This document shows positions 8,781-18,119 of a DNA stretch of 64,000 nucleotides, piece after piece. A model generated the notes under the pieces. That model was not told the DNA's origin. It was given only the letters and a program-made list of their open reading frames with translations, and made no database searches. Position 1 is the first letter of the stretch, and each line of letters opens with the position of its first letter. The DNA is from Mycolicibacterium sp. HK-90 (GTDB taxonomy: Bacteria > Actinomycetota > Actinomycetes > Mycobacteriales > Mycobacteriaceae): the NCBI RefSeq assembly GCF_030486405.1, contig NZ_CP129613.1, positions 2,108,001-2,172,000 on the forward strand, given 5' to 3'. The position numbers and the translations under genes were made by a program.

Positions 8781-8800
8781 CAATATCGTATATGAAATAT
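8781..8800. promoter_or_regulatory. AT-rich imperfect palindrome in a divergent promoter
   Basis: The 113-nt gap between the divergent ACAD and SDR genes holds an AT-rich patch, ATAT-N3-AT/AT-N3-ATAT (8783-8800), the only such patch nearby. The 12 bases at 8781-8792 match 23689-23700, upstream of another thiolase, at 10 of 12 positions. A shared regulator is possible but weakly supported. Confidence 0.3.
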
Positions 8801-8846
8801 GATCTGGCCCAGATGGAGCCCCCACGGTCGAAAGTTAGGTGATCAG

Positions 8847-9587
8847 GTGTCGTTGCTGAACGGTCAGACTGCAGTGGTGACAGGCGGTGCCCAGGGTCTG
8901 GGCCTGGCCATCGCAAAGCGCTTCATCGGCGAGGGCGCCCGGGTTGTGCTCGGCGACGTGAATCTGGAGGCCACCGAGGCGGCCGCCCAGGAACTCGGCG
9001 GACCAGAGGTGGCGACCGCGGTGCGCTGTGACGTGACCTCGGCCGCGGAGGTCGAGGCCCTCGTGCAGGCCGCCGTCGAGCGCTTCGGCGGGCTGGACAT
9101 CATGGTGAACAACGCGGGCATCACCCGTGACGCCACCCTGCGCAAGATGACCGAGGAGCAGTTCGACCAGGTCATCGCGGTGCACCTGAAGGGCACCTGG
9201 AACGGCACCAAATCGGCCGCGGCGATCATGCGGGAGAACAAGCGCGGCGCGATCGTCAACATGTCCTCGATCTCGGGCAAGGTCGGCCTGGTCGGCCAGA
9301 CCAACTACTCGGCGGCCAAGGCCGGCATCGTCGGCATGACCAAGGCCTCGGCCAAGGAGCTGGCACATCTCGGCGTGCGGGTCAACGCGATCCAGCCCGG
9401 GCTCATCCGATCGGCCATGACGGAAGCCATGCCACAACGGATTTGGGATCAGAAGCTGGCCGAGATCCCGATGGGCCGCGCCGGCGAACCCGACGAGGTG
9501 GCCAAGGTCGCGCTGTTCCTGGCCAGCGATCTGTCGTCGTACATGACCGGCACCGTGCTCGAGGTGACGGGCGGTCGGCACGTATGA
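8847..9587 (+). CDS. FabG-like SDR, probable 3-hydroxyacyl-CoA dehydrogenase
   Basis: A 246-aa short-chain dehydrogenase with TGGAQGLG cofactor motif, NNAG, and S-Y-K catalytic residues (SSISG, YSAAK). It is annotatable as a 3-oxoacyl reductase; since the next genes are a thiolase and an ACAD, it more likely oxidises a 3-hydroxyacyl-CoA in a beta-oxidation cycle. GTG 8847 was chosen because AGG lies 7 nt upstream and the product then begins like other FabG proteins. Its stop overlaps the thiolase ATG (ATGA). Confidence 0.88.
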   Translation: MSLLNGQTAVVTGGAQGLGLAIAKRFIGEGARVVLGDVNLEATEAAAQELGGPEVATAVRCDVTSAAEVEALVQAAVERFGGLDIMVNNAGITRDATLRKMTEEQFDQVIAVHLKGTWNGTKSAAAIMRENKRGAIVNMSSISGKVGLVGQTNYSAAKAGIVGMTKASAKELAHLGVRVNAIQPGLIRSAMTEAMPQRIWDQKLAEIPMGRAGEPDEVAKVALFLASDLSSYMTGTVLEVTGGRHV

Positions 9588-10804
9588 CGACCCGCGAGGC
9601 GGTCATCTGCGAACCGGTCCGCACTCCGATCGGCCGCTACGGCGGCATGTTTGCGTCGCTGACGGCCGTCGAACTCGGTGTTGCCGCACTCAAGGGCCTG
9701 CTGGAGCGCACCGGGGTGGCGCCGGAACAGGTGCAAGACGTGATTCTGGGGCACTGCTATCCCAACAGTGAGGCCCCGGCCATCGGCCGCGTGGTGGCGC
9801 TCGACGCCGGGTTGCCCGTGACGGTTCCCGGCATGCAGGTGGACCGGCGCTGCGGTTCCGGGCTGCAGGCCGTGATCCAGGCCTGCCTGCAGGTACGCAG
9901 CGGCGACAACGATCTCGTGGTGGCCGGTGGTGCCGAGAGCATGAGCAACGTGGCGTTCTACTCCACCGACATGCGGTGGGGCGGGGCCCGCAGCGGCGTG
10001 CAGATCCACGACGGGCTCGCGCGGGGACGCACCACCGCCGGTGGGCAGTTCTACCCGGTGCCGGGCGGAATGCTGGAGACTGCGGAGAACCTGCGGCGCG
10101 AATACAACATCACCCGCGCCGAGCAGGACGAACTGGCAGTGCGCTCGCACCGAAGCGCCGTAGCGGCGCAGGAGTCCGGGGTTCTGGTCGAGGAGATCAT
10201 CCCCGTGACGGTCCGCTCCCGTAAAGGCGAGACGGTGATCGACACCGACGAGCATCCGCGCGCCGACACCACCGTCGAGGTGCTCTCCAAGCTCAAACCC
10301 GTTCTGCTCAAGCAGGATCCGGAGGCCACCGTCACCGCGGGCAACTCCAGCGGTCAGAACGACGCCGCATCCATGTGCATCGTGACCACCCCGGAGAAAG
10401 CCGCCGAGTTGGGACTGCGACCACTGGTGAGGATGGTGTCGTGGGGTTCGGCCGGTGTCGCGCCCAACGTCATGGGCATCGGCCCGGTGCCGGCCACCGA
10501 GGTGGCCCTGGCCAAGGCCGATCTGCAACTGAGTGACGTCGACCTGATCGAGCTCAACGAGGCCTTCGCCGCCCAGGCCCTGGCCGTGATGAAGGAGTGG
10601 AAGTTCGGCGAGGCCGACTTCGAGCGCACCAACGTCAGGGGGTCCGGAATCTCGTTGGGACATCCCGTCGGTGCGACCGGCGGGCGGATGCTCGCCACGC
10701 TGGCCCGGGAACTGGATCAGCGTCAGGCCCGCTACGGGCTGGAGACCATGTGCATCGGTGGTGGGCAGGGGTTGGCCGCCGTGTTCGAAAGGGTGGCATC
10801 GTGA
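9584..10804 (+). CDS. Acetyl-CoA acyltransferase (thiolase)
   Basis: A 406-aa thiolase that cleaves 3-oxoacyl-CoA with CoA to release acetyl-CoA. The nucleophile is Cys90 in [17 protein letters not shown], His360 in GHPVGATGG and Cys390 in CIGGGQG complete the active site. ATG 9584 overlaps the SDR stop, and its own stop overlaps the GTG of the next ACAD, so SDR, thiolase and ACAD are translationally coupled. Confidence 0.93.
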   Translation: MTTREAVICEPVRTPIGRYGGMFASLTAVELGVAALKGLLERTGVAPEQVQDVILGHCYPNSEAPAIGRVVALDAGLPVTVPGMQVDRRCGSGLQAVIQACLQVRSGDNDLVVAGGAESMSNVAFYSTDMRWGGARSGVQIHDGLARGRTTAGGQFYPVPGGMLETAENLRREYNITRAEQDELAVRSHRSAVAAQESGVLVEEIIPVTVRSRKGETVIDTDEHPRADTTVEVLSKLKPVLLKQDPEATVTAGNSSGQNDAASMCIVTTPEKAAELGLRPLVRMVSWGSAGVAPNVMGIGPVPATEVALAKADLQLSDVDLIELNEAFAAQALAVMKEWKFGEADFERTNVRGSGISLGHPVGATGGRMLATLARELDQRQARYGLETMCIGGGQGLAAVFERVAS

Positions 10805-11994
10805 CCAGACTCGCCCAGACCTTGGGGCTCACGGAGTTCCAGACCGAGATCGTGACGACGGTGCGGCAATTCGTCGACAAGGAGGTCATCCCGACCGCGC
10901 AGGAGCTGGAGCACTCCGACACCTACCCGCAGGCCATCGTCGACCAGATGAAGGACATGGGCCTGTTCGGGCTGATGATTCCCGAGGAGTACGGCGGCCT
11001 CGGCGAATCACTGCTGACCTACGCACTGTGCGTCGAGGAACTGGCCCGCGGCTGGATGAGCGTGTCCGGGGTGATCAACACCCACTTCATCGTCGCGTAC
11101 ATGATCCGGCAGCACGGGACCGATGCCCAGAAGCAGAATTTCCTGCCGCGCATGGCGACCGGCGAGACCCGGGGCGCGTTCTCGATGTCCGAGCCCGAGC
11201 TGGGTTCGGATGTGGCGGCGATCCGTACCCGGGCGGTCAAACAGCCCGACGGTGATTACCTCATCAACGGTCAGAAGATGTGGCTGACCAACGGCGGCAG
11301 CTCAACCCTGGTGGCAGCGCTGGTCCGCACCGACGAGGGCGCCGACAAGCCGCACCGCAACCTGACTGCGTTCCTGGTCGAAAAGCCCACCGGTTTCGGC
11401 GAAGTCGTTCCCGGGCTGACGATCCCCGGCAAGCTCGACAAGCTCGGCTACAAGGGTATCGACACCACCGAGCTGATCTTCGACGGCTACCGGGCCGGTG
11501 CCGACGACGTACTCGGTGGCGCCACCGGGCAGGGTTTCTTCCAGATGATGGACGGTGTCGAGGTCGGTCGCGTCAACGTGTCGGCCCGGGCCTGCGGGGT
11601 CGGCATCCGCGCGTTCGAACTGGCCGTGCGTTACGCCCAGCAGCGGGAGACGTTCGGCAGGCCGATCGCCGAGCATCAGGCGGTGGCGTTCCAATTGGCC
11701 GAGATGGCAACCAAAGTCGAGGCTGCTCACCTGATGATGGTCAACGCCGCGCGGCTCAAGGACTCCGGCGAGCGTAACGATGTGGCCGCGGGGATGGCCA
11801 AGTATCTGGCCAGTGAGTTCTGCTCGGAGGTCACCCAGCAGAGCTTCCGGATCCACGGCGGCTACGGCTACTCCAAGGAGTACGAGATCGAGCGGCTGAT
11901 GCGCGACGCGCCGTTCCTGTTGATCGGTGAGGGCACCAGCGAGATCCAGAAGAACATCATCAGCAAGCGGCTGCTCTCCGACTATCAGGTGTGA
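10801..11994 (+). CDS. Acyl-CoA dehydrogenase
   Basis: A 397-aa acyl-CoA dehydrogenase. It shows the FSMSEPELGSDVAAIRT substrate/FAD segment and a C-terminal GEGTSEIQKNII, with Glu in the usual catalytic-base position. GTG 10801 forms a GTGA overlap with the thiolase. With the preceding SDR and thiolase, and the GntR gene 3 nt downstream, it belongs to a self-contained beta-oxidation operon. The chain or branch preference cannot be read. Confidence 0.92.
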   Translation: MTRLAQTLGLTEFQTEIVTTVRQFVDKEVIPTAQELEHSDTYPQAIVDQMKDMGLFGLMIPEEYGGLGESLLTYALCVEELARGWMSVSGVINTHFIVAYMIRQHGTDAQKQNFLPRMATGETRGAFSMSEPELGSDVAAIRTRAVKQPDGDYLINGQKMWLTNGGSSTLVAALVRTDEGADKPHRNLTAFLVEKPTGFGEVVPGLTIPGKLDKLGYKGIDTTELIFDGYRAGADDVLGGATGQGFFQMMDGVEVGRVNVSARACGVGIRAFELAVRYAQQRETFGRPIAEHQAVAFQLAEMATKVEAAHLMMVNAARLKDSGERNDVAAGMAKYLASEFCSEVTQQSFRIHGGYGYSKEYEIERLMRDAPFLLIGEGTSEIQKNIISKRLLSDYQV

Positions 11995-11997
11995 GCC

Positions 11998-12666
11998 GTG
12001 TCCATACCCGATTTCGCCGCGCGGCCACAGCTCGCCGAGGATGTGGCGCGCCTGATCCGGCGGCGGATCTTCGACGGCAGCTATCCGGCGGGAAAATACA
12101 TTCGGCTCGAGCAACTCGCGGACGAACTCGGTATCAGCGTGACGCCGGTGCGGGAGGCGTTGTTCGGCTTGCGGGCCGAGGGATTGCTGACGCAGCAGCC
12201 TCGACGCGGATTCCTGGTACTGCCGGTCACCCGACGTGACATCGACGATGTGGCCGGCGTGCAGGCACACATCGGCGGGCAACTGGCATCCCGGGCCGCC
12301 GGTCAGATCACCGACGCTCAGCTCGAGGAGCTCGACCGGATCCAGCGCGAGCTGGAGGACGCCTACGCGCGCGACGACCATGAGGGCGCGGTCCGGCTCA
12401 ACCACGCGTTCCACCGCGGGGTCAACCGCGCCGCGGAATCGCCGAAACTGGCCCAGCTGATGTCCCAGATCACCAGGTACGCATTGGAATCGGTGTATCC
12501 CACCGTCGAGGGCTGGCCCGAGCAGTCCACCCACGACCACCGCCGGATCCTGGCTGCACTCAAGGTGCGAGACGGAGATGCCGCTCGCGACGCCATGGCA
12601 GAGCATCTGTGTGCGGCGTCCAAACCGCTGACCGATCACCTCGACCGACTGGGCGTGCTGGAGTAG
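11998..12666 (+). CDS. GntR-family (FadR-like) regulator
   Basis: A 222-aa regulator with an N-terminal winged helix-turn-helix (about 10-72; LEQLADELGISVTPVREAL is the HTH) and an all-helical C-terminal FCD domain whose His/Asp residues (for example LNHAFHRGVN and THDHRRIL) would bind metal or ligand. FadR-type regulators commonly sense acyl-CoA or organic acids. It lies 3 nt after the ACAD gene and probably controls this operon by feedback. A palindromic repeat follows. Confidence 0.9.
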   Translation: MSIPDFAARPQLAEDVARLIRRRIFDGSYPAGKYIRLEQLADELGISVTPVREALFGLRAEGLLTQQPRRGFLVLPVTRRDIDDVAGVQAHIGGQLASRAAGQITDAQLEELDRIQRELEDAYARDDHEGAVRLNHAFHRGVNRAAESPKLAQLMSQITRYALESVYPTVEGWPEQSTHDHRRILAALKVRDGDAARDAMAEHLCAASKPLTDHLDRLGVLE

Positions 12667-12677
12667 CAATTTGACCC

Positions 12678-12737
12678 GCGAGCAGACGCAAACTCGCACA
12701 TTTCGGTGCAGAAATGTGCGAGTTTGCGTCTGCTCGC
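12678..12737. repeat. GCGAGCAGACGCA palindrome, copy 2 (perfect)
   Basis: A perfect inverted repeat: 27-nt arms at 12678-12704 and 12711-12737 around a 6-nt loop. It lies between two plus-strand genes, 11 nt after the GntR stop and 18 nt before the CoA-transferase start, so it would insulate the two units. Confidence 0.9.
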
Positions 12738-12755
12738 CGAGAGAAGGGGTGGGGC

Positions 12756-13943
12756 ATGGCAGGGGTTCTCGACGGGATACGGGTTCTCGACTACGGCCGC
12801 TTCATCGCCGCACCGTGGTGCAGCGCGATCCTGGCCGACATGGGCGCGGATGTGCTGCGGGTGGAGAAACGCGAAGGCGGCGAGGATCGTTGGGTACAGG
12901 CCGTCACCGAGGGCGGTGAGGGCGGAACCTTCCTGCAGTGCAACCGCAACAAGCGCTCGTTGACGCTGGACTCCACCACGGCCGAGGGCGCCGAGATCAC
13001 CCGACGTTTGGTGGCGCAGGCCGACATCGTGATCGCCAACATGCCGGCGGCCGGGATGCGGGCCAGCGGACTGGACTACGAAGCACTGAAGGCGATCAAG
13101 CCCGACATCATCCTGGCCAGTGCCACCGCGTACGGCGAAGGCGGGCCGTACAGCGACAAGATCGGCTTCGACGGCGCCGGGCAGGTGATGTCCGGGGCGG
13201 TGTACCGGCAGGGCCTGCCAGATCAGCCGATCCGAACGGTGGTGCCGTACGCCGATTTCGGGACCGCACTGACGATGGCGATCGGCGTGATGATGGCGCT
13301 GTATCACCGCGACAAGACAGGCCAGGGCCAGCATGTCGAAGGGGCCCTGCTGCCCACCGCGCTGATGCTGTCGAACGCTTTCCTCATCGAGCGTGAGCTC
13401 CTGCAGGTGGACAAGCCACGCATGGGCAACAAGGGCGCGTCGGTGGCGCCGTGCGACCTCTATCGCACCGCCGATGACCAGTGGGTGCTGCTGCAGGTCG
13501 CCGGTCAGCCCATGTTCAAGCGGTGGTGCCGGCTGGTCGGCCGCGAAGAACTGTTCGATGATCCACGTTTCGCCAACGACGACACCCGTTGGGCCAACGG
13601 CGACATCCTCAACGACATCATGTCCGATTGGTGTGCCGACAAGACCAAGGCGCAGGTGCTGGAACTGCTGGAGAAGGCGAAAATGCCTGCGGCGCCGCTG
13701 CATTCCACGCAGGACGTCCTCGATGACCCCCATGTGCAAGCCATGGGCTACCTACAGCGGGTCCCCTTCCCGGGTGCGTCGCGCGACGTGCCGATCATCG
13801 AAACCCCGTTCCGGATGTCGGCGACACCAGGAACGATCCGCCGCCGTGCACCGCTGCTGGGTGAGCACACCGACGAGGTGCTCGGCGAGATCGGTTACGA
13901 CGCGGCGCAGATCGCCGAACTGCGGACAAACCAGATCGTCTGA
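12756..13943 (+). CDS. CaiB/BaiF family CoA-transferase
   Basis: A 395-aa class III CoA-transferase, which moves CoA between acyl-CoA and a free acid through a glutamyl/aspartyl-CoA intermediate. The N-terminal Rossmann segment (LDGIRVLDYGRFIAAPWCS, ADMGADVLRVEK) and the nucleophilic Asp167 in PYADFGTA are present. ATG 12756 gives the standard family start. It stands alone behind the perfect palindrome and ends 1 nt before a convergent gene. Members of this family also include racemases, so transfer is probable rather than certain. Confidence 0.88.
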   Translation: MAGVLDGIRVLDYGRFIAAPWCSAILADMGADVLRVEKREGGEDRWVQAVTEGGEGGTFLQCNRNKRSLTLDSTTAEGAEITRRLVAQADIVIANMPAAGMRASGLDYEALKAIKPDIILASATAYGEGGPYSDKIGFDGAGQVMSGAVYRQGLPDQPIRTVVPYADFGTALTMAIGVMMALYHRDKTGQGQHVEGALLPTALMLSNAFLIERELLQVDKPRMGNKGASVAPCDLYRTADDQWVLLQVAGQPMFKRWCRLVGREELFDDPRFANDDTRWANGDILNDIMSDWCADKTKAQVLELLEKAKMPAAPLHSTQDVLDDPHVQAMGYLQRVPFPGASRDVPIIETPFRMSATPGTIRRRAPLLGEHTDEVLGEIGYDAAQIAELRTNQIV

Positions 13944-13944
13944 A

Positions 13945-14772
13945 TCAGAGCTGTTCGCCGATCGCCTGCAGAGCCGCGAGCTGCTCGCAGAAGTGCTCGG
14001 CACTGCGCGCCTGGACCGAGCAATTGGCGATCGTTGCGCCTACGTCCCGCAACCTCCCCAGACGGCTGCGTACGCCGTCGGGGTCACCCAGGGGATCCAG
14101 CGCGACACCAGGGGAGAGGACGACGTCGAAGTCCGCGGGCAGCCGGCAGGGCGCCAGAAAATCCGCGATCGCGTCCGGCGACAGGCCGAAAGGTACCCAC
14201 CCGGTACCGAATTCGACTGCCCGCCTCAACGAGCGCTTGGTACGCCCACCCACCCAGACCGGGAGATCCGTGGTGGTGGCGTGAGGTTCGATGGCGAAGC
14301 CGTCGACGACAGGTTGTCCCCACGCGGCTCGCAGCGTGGCGATGTCGCGGTCGGCCGCGGCCCCGCGATCCTCCCATTGCGCGCCGAGCAGCTCGAACTC
14401 CTCGGTGAGTGACCCGACGCCGACGCCGAGGATCACCCGTCCGCCACTGAGCCGGTCGAGGGTGCCGTAGCTCTTCGCCAGTGCCACCGGGTGGTGGTAG
14501 GGCAGCACCACCACGGCGGTGGCCAATCGGATGCGTCGGGTGCGGGCCGCCAGGAAGGACAGGGTGGCCAGCGGATCCCAGTACACGGTCCCGCGCACCG
14601 CGGCCGCCGAGGCCGGTATTCCCGTGTGCTCGGCACACGTCAGGTGGTGAAACCCCACGCTGTCTGCCGTCTCGGCGACCAACGCAAGCTCATCGGGCCC
14701 CGCGTCGGCCTCCCACGGGGAGAACTCGCCAGGGTGCTGCATCACGATGGGGGTGGATAGTCCGAGCTTCAC
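13945..14772 (-). CDS. LLM-class F420-dependent oxidoreductase
   Basis: A 275-aa luciferase-like TIM-barrel protein, similar to the TIGR03619-type F420 group common in mycobacteria. Recognisable segments are HLTCAEHTGIP, the IRLATAVVVLPYHHPVALAK stretch and GGRVILGVGVGSL. It should transfer hydride between F420 and an alcohol, ketone or double bond. The GTG start overlaps the thioesterase stop (GTGA). It is the last gene of the long crotonase-ligase operon and converges on the CoA-transferase. Confidence 0.85.
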   Translation of the reverse strand: MKLGLSTPIVMQHPGEFSPWEADAGPDELALVAETADSVGFHHLTCAEHTGIPASAAAVRGTVYWDPLATLSFLAARTRRIRLATAVVVLPYHHPVALAKSYGTLDRLSGGRVILGVGVGSLTEEFELLGAQWEDRGAAADRDIATLRAAWGQPVVDGFAIEPHATTTDLPVWVGGRTKRSLRRAVEFGTGWVPFGLSPDAIADFLAPCRLPADFDVVLSPGVALDPLGDPDGVRSRLGRLRDVGATIANCSVQARSAEHFCEQLAALQAIGEQL

Positions 14773-15167
14773 GTCGCTGCCTCCTTGGCATGGATCTTTG
14801 CAAAGCTGACGGTGGCGACGACGGCCAGGTCATCGCCCGGGACGGTGAAGATGTCGACCTGGATCACCATGGACCGCTTACCGTTGTGCACGAGGCGGGC
14901 CACGGCCCGCGCGGAACCCACGGTGACCGGCCTCAGATAGCGCAGGTTGAGGTCCGATGTCGCCACACTGTGACCGGGCGGCAGCTGCCGCATGGCGAGC
15001 TTGCCCGCGGCTGTGTCGACGAGGGTGGCGAGCAGGCCGCCCTGCAACCCGCCGTTGGTGTTGACCACGTGCGGTGCCACCGGCAGCTCGACCACGGCCT
15101 CGTCGTCGGATCCCGGGGCGTCCCGATAGCCGATCAAGTCGAACAGTTCGAAGATGTTGGTGGTCAC
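14769..15167 (-). CDS. PaaI-type hotdog thioesterase
   Basis: A 132-aa single-hotdog protein of the PaaI/YdiI type. The active-site helix region HVVNTNGGLQGGLLATLVDTAAG carries the Asn and Asp expected for acyl-CoA hydrolysis. GTG 15167 overlaps the upstream ligase stop (GTGA). In this operon it may release a stalled CoA ester or recover CoA. Confidence 0.85.
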   Translation of the reverse strand: MTTNIFELFDLIGYRDAPGSDDEAVVELPVAPHVVNTNGGLQGGLLATLVDTAAGKLAMRQLPPGHSVATSDLNLRYLRPVTVGSARAVARLVHNGKRSMVIQVDIFTVPGDDLAVVATVSFAKIHAKEAAT

Positions 15168-16669
15168 TGCGACTCGTTTCTCCTCAGCAGGTCCCGCAGC
15201 GCGGCGGTATCGACTTTCCCGGTGCCTCCGCGGGGGACGGCATCCTCGTCGTCGAGTAGCAGCCACACCGAGGGCACCTTGAACGAGCTGATGGCCGCAC
15301 GGGTCGCCGTCCGCACAGCATCCACCGTCAGCCCGTCACCCACCACCGCCGCACCGACGCGATTGGCCTGACCGTCCGGGACGTTGACGACGAATGCCGC
15401 GCGGACGGCCGGGATTGCGCGCAGCGCGCGCTGCACCTCGCTCGGGTACACCGTGGCACCCCGGACCTTGAACATGTCGTCGGATCTGCCGCGGTAGAAC
15501 AGGAATCCGTCGGCATCGAGGTAACCGAGGTCGCCCGTCGGGTAGTAACCGTCGGGGGTGAACACCTCTTCCCGGCTGCGGCGACAGATTCCGCGCATCA
15601 CGTGCGGCCCGCGGAGCTGGATCGTCCCGGTTTCGCCGCGTGGCAGCGGCACGCCGGTATCGGCGTCGACGATGCGCACCTCCATGCCGTCGAAGGGCCT
15701 ACCGCAGCTGCCCCATGCCGATTGCGGCAGGTCGGTGTCGGCGCGGTATCCGCAGTACGGGCCGAACGATTCGGTCATCCCCAACAGCGACGCCCGCGCC
15801 CCGGCAGGTGAGCGCATGTGGCCGGGCAGCAGCGCCTCGAGGCTTCCCGGTCGCAGCGCGGTCAGGATCTCGGTACCGACGTGCCGGGCCAGTGACTCGG
15901 CCTGCTCGGGCCAGCCGCGGAACAGCGTGACCCGTTCGCGCTCGAGCAGCTCAAGAGTCGAATCGGGATGGGGGATCGGTTCGGTCACGAGGGAGGCCCC
16001 GGCCAGCAGGGCCGAGAGGATGCCGGCACCGAAACCGCCGACCCAGAAGAACGGCATGGGCAGGTACAGCCGGGTGTCGGCCGTGATGCAGCGCGCATCC
16101 AGTCCAGAACGGACCGCGCGCAGGGCATTTCGGTGAGAATGAAGCGTTCCCTTCGGTGGTCCGCTGCTGCCCGAGGTGAACATGACAGCCATCGCGTCGC
16201 TCTCACGTACCCGGGCGGCCAGTGCGTCGGCCATGCCGCGGGGGCCGGTGAAGGTCAGGACTTCGTCGGCAGACCACACGGTGCGCAGCGCGGGTAGACG
16301 GTCACGATCCACGAGGTAGCGGTGGCCGCGAAACTCCTCGATCGCGACGAGGAACTGCACCGAGGCCATGCGTAGCTGGGCGTCCAGTTCAGCGGGCCGT
16401 AGCAGCGTGCTCAACGGCACCAGAACGGCGCCGATACGCATCACTGCGATGGCGATCCGTACCCACTCGACACCGTTGGGCATGACGAGGCCGACCCGGG
16501 AGCCCTTGGTGACGCCCGCCGCGACGAACCCGGCGGCCAATTCGGCGGTGCCGGACTCGAGTTCGGCGTAGGACAACCGGGTGTCGGGGTCGATCACCAT
16601 AGGTTTCGACTCCATCGTCGCGGCGCGGTCACGCACCAGGGTGTCGACGGTGAGGGCGGCGTCAGGCAT
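15164..16669 (-). CDS. Acyl-CoA ligase (ANL), third of three in tandem
   Basis: A 501-aa adenylate-forming ligase. Motifs: FTSGSSGPPKGT, LLGMTES, TGDLGYLDADGFLFYRGR and the catalytic Lys in GGTGKVDTAAL. It is close in layout to the next upstream ligase (both have PFFW[VI]GGF and a GMTE motif) and clearly different from the first ligase of the trio. Its ATG lies inside the end of that gene (8-nt overlap). Three separate ligases in one operon suggest several acid substrates or successive intermediates. Confidence 0.88.
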   Translation of the reverse strand: MPDAALTVDTLVRDRAATMESKPMVIDPDTRLSYAELESGTAELAAGFVAAGVTKGSRVGLVMPNGVEWVRIAIAVMRIGAVLVPLSTLLRPAELDAQLRMASVQFLVAIEEFRGHRYLVDRDRLPALRTVWSADEVLTFTGPRGMADALAARVRESDAMAVMFTSGSSGPPKGTLHSHRNALRAVRSGLDARCITADTRLYLPMPFFWVGGFGAGILSALLAGASLVTEPIPHPDSTLELLERERVTLFRGWPEQAESLARHVGTEILTALRPGSLEALLPGHMRSPAGARASLLGMTESFGPYCGYRADTDLPQSAWGSCGRPFDGMEVRIVDADTGVPLPRGETGTIQLRGPHVMRGICRRSREEVFTPDGYYPTGDLGYLDADGFLFYRGRSDDMFKVRGATVYPSEVQRALRAIPAVRAAFVVNVPDGQANRVGAAVVGDGLTVDAVRTATRAAISSFKVPSVWLLLDDEDAVPRGGTGKVDTAALRDLLRRNESQ

Positions 16670-18119
16670 CGAACAACCCTGCCAGCGCGGTGGTGTCGAC
16701 TTTCCCGCTCGACAGGACCGGTAGCTCCTCACGCCGCACTGTCGCGAACCGGCGCGGCACCTTGTAGGCCGACAAGCGCAGGCGCAGGGCGCGGCGCACG
16801 GCTTCCTGGTCGAAACCGGTCGGGGGATCCGTGACCACGACGGCCGCCACGATCTGTCCGCGCTCGATGTCGGGCAGTCCGAGCACATGGGCCGAATATC
16901 CCAGTGCTGCCAGGGCCTTCTCGACCTCACCGGGCGTGACGTTGGCGCCGGCCGTCTTGATCATCGACCCCGCCCGGCCGAGAAAGTAGAAGTAGCCGTC
17001 GTCGTCCACGCGCACCAGATCGCCGGTGTGAAGCCAGCCGTCGGCGTCGAAGCAGTCCTCGCGGTTGCGGCCGTGATATCCCTGCATGAGATAGGGTCCG
17101 CGGACACACAATTCGCCGGTCGGCAGCACCTTCGTCTCGAATCCGGGTGCGGGTCTGCCGTAGCTGCCGCGCCGGTGCTCGGGCTGATCGCTGTCGTCAC
17201 CGTCGATCAGCACCACGCTGCCGGTCTCGGTCATCCCCAGCATGTTGTGCCGCAGCTCCGGGTCGGCGGGCCGGCAGTCAGGCGCCATGATCGGGTAGAG
17301 GTTGCCGCGGCGCGCCGTGAGCTTCCGGTCGGGGAGGCTGGGATGGCGGGCCAGGTGAGCGATCCCGGCGATGAAGCCGTTGGTGATGGTGGGCTTCGCG
17401 GTCTCCAGCAAGTCGAGGGTCGCTTCGGCCTCGGTCGCGTTCGAACAGATCAGCGTGGCGCCGGCGGCCATGGTGGCCAGCAGGCCGAACGCGAAACCGC
17501 CGATCCAGAAGAACGGCGAGTTGCAGAACAGCCTGTCGGCGGCGGTGAGTCCGCGAATCTCATTCAGATTGCGCTGATGTGCCAGCAGTGCGCCGTGGGT
17601 GTGCACCACGCCCTTCGGCGCACCGGTGGAACCCGAGGTGTAGATGATGGCCAGCACATCGGATGCGTCGACATCGGACTGCAGGGCCGTCACCCCGGCC
17701 CGGTCCGGCTCGGCTGGACCCGATGGTTCGACGAGTACGTGGCGCAGGCAGGGCGCGTCGTTGACGATCTCCGACAGCCGTACAGCGTAATCGTGATTGC
17801 GAAAATGGTTGGCCGACAACATGATTTCGACGTCGGAGTCGAGCAGCTGGCTCCGCAACTCGGTGGTGGTGAGGAACGTCGAGAACGGTACGACGACGGC
17901 GCCGATTCTGGCTGCGGCCAGCATGGCCACCACGAAATCGACACCGTTGGGATAGAGCAGCCCGACGTGCGTCCCCTTCCCGGCGCCGACCGCCACGAGC
18001 TCCCCGGCCAATCGTGCGGAGCGAAACTCGGCCTCGGCGTAGCTGATCCGCTCATCGTCGCAGATCAGCAGCGGATGGTCGGTGCCCCCGTGCAGCAGGC
18101 CGGGGAGGGTGTCAGACAC
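16662..18119 (-). CDS. Acyl-CoA ligase (ANL), second of three in tandem
   Basis: A 485-aa ligase with YTSGSTGAPKGV, MLGMTETGS, TGDLVRVDDDGYFYFLGR and the catalytic Lys in SSGKVDTTAL. GTG 18119 overlaps the upstream ligase stop by 8 nt, the same arrangement as at 16662-16669, which ties translation of the three ligases together. Substrate unknown; the length is at the short end for ANL acyl-CoA synthetases. Confidence 0.88.
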   Translation of the reverse strand: MSDTLPGLLHGGTDHPLLICDDERISYAEAEFRSARLAGELVAVGAGKGTHVGLLYPNGVDFVVAMLAAARIGAVVVPFSTFLTTTELRSQLLDSDVEIMLSANHFRNHDYAVRLSEIVNDAPCLRHVLVEPSGPAEPDRAGVTALQSDVDASDVLAIIYTSGSTGAPKGVVHTHGALLAHQRNLNEIRGLTAADRLFCNSPFFWIGGFAFGLLATMAAGATLICSNATEAEATLDLLETAKPTITNGFIAGIAHLARHPSLPDRKLTARRGNLYPIMAPDCRPADPELRHNMLGMTETGSVVLIDGDDSDQPEHRRGSYGRPAPGFETKVLPTGELCVRGPYLMQGYHGRNREDCFDADGWLHTGDLVRVDDDGYFYFLGRAGSMIKTAGANVTPGEVEKALAALGYSAHVLGLPDIERGQIVAAVVVTDPPTGFDQEAVRRALRLRLSAYKVPRRFATVRREELPVLSSGKVDTTALAGLFDA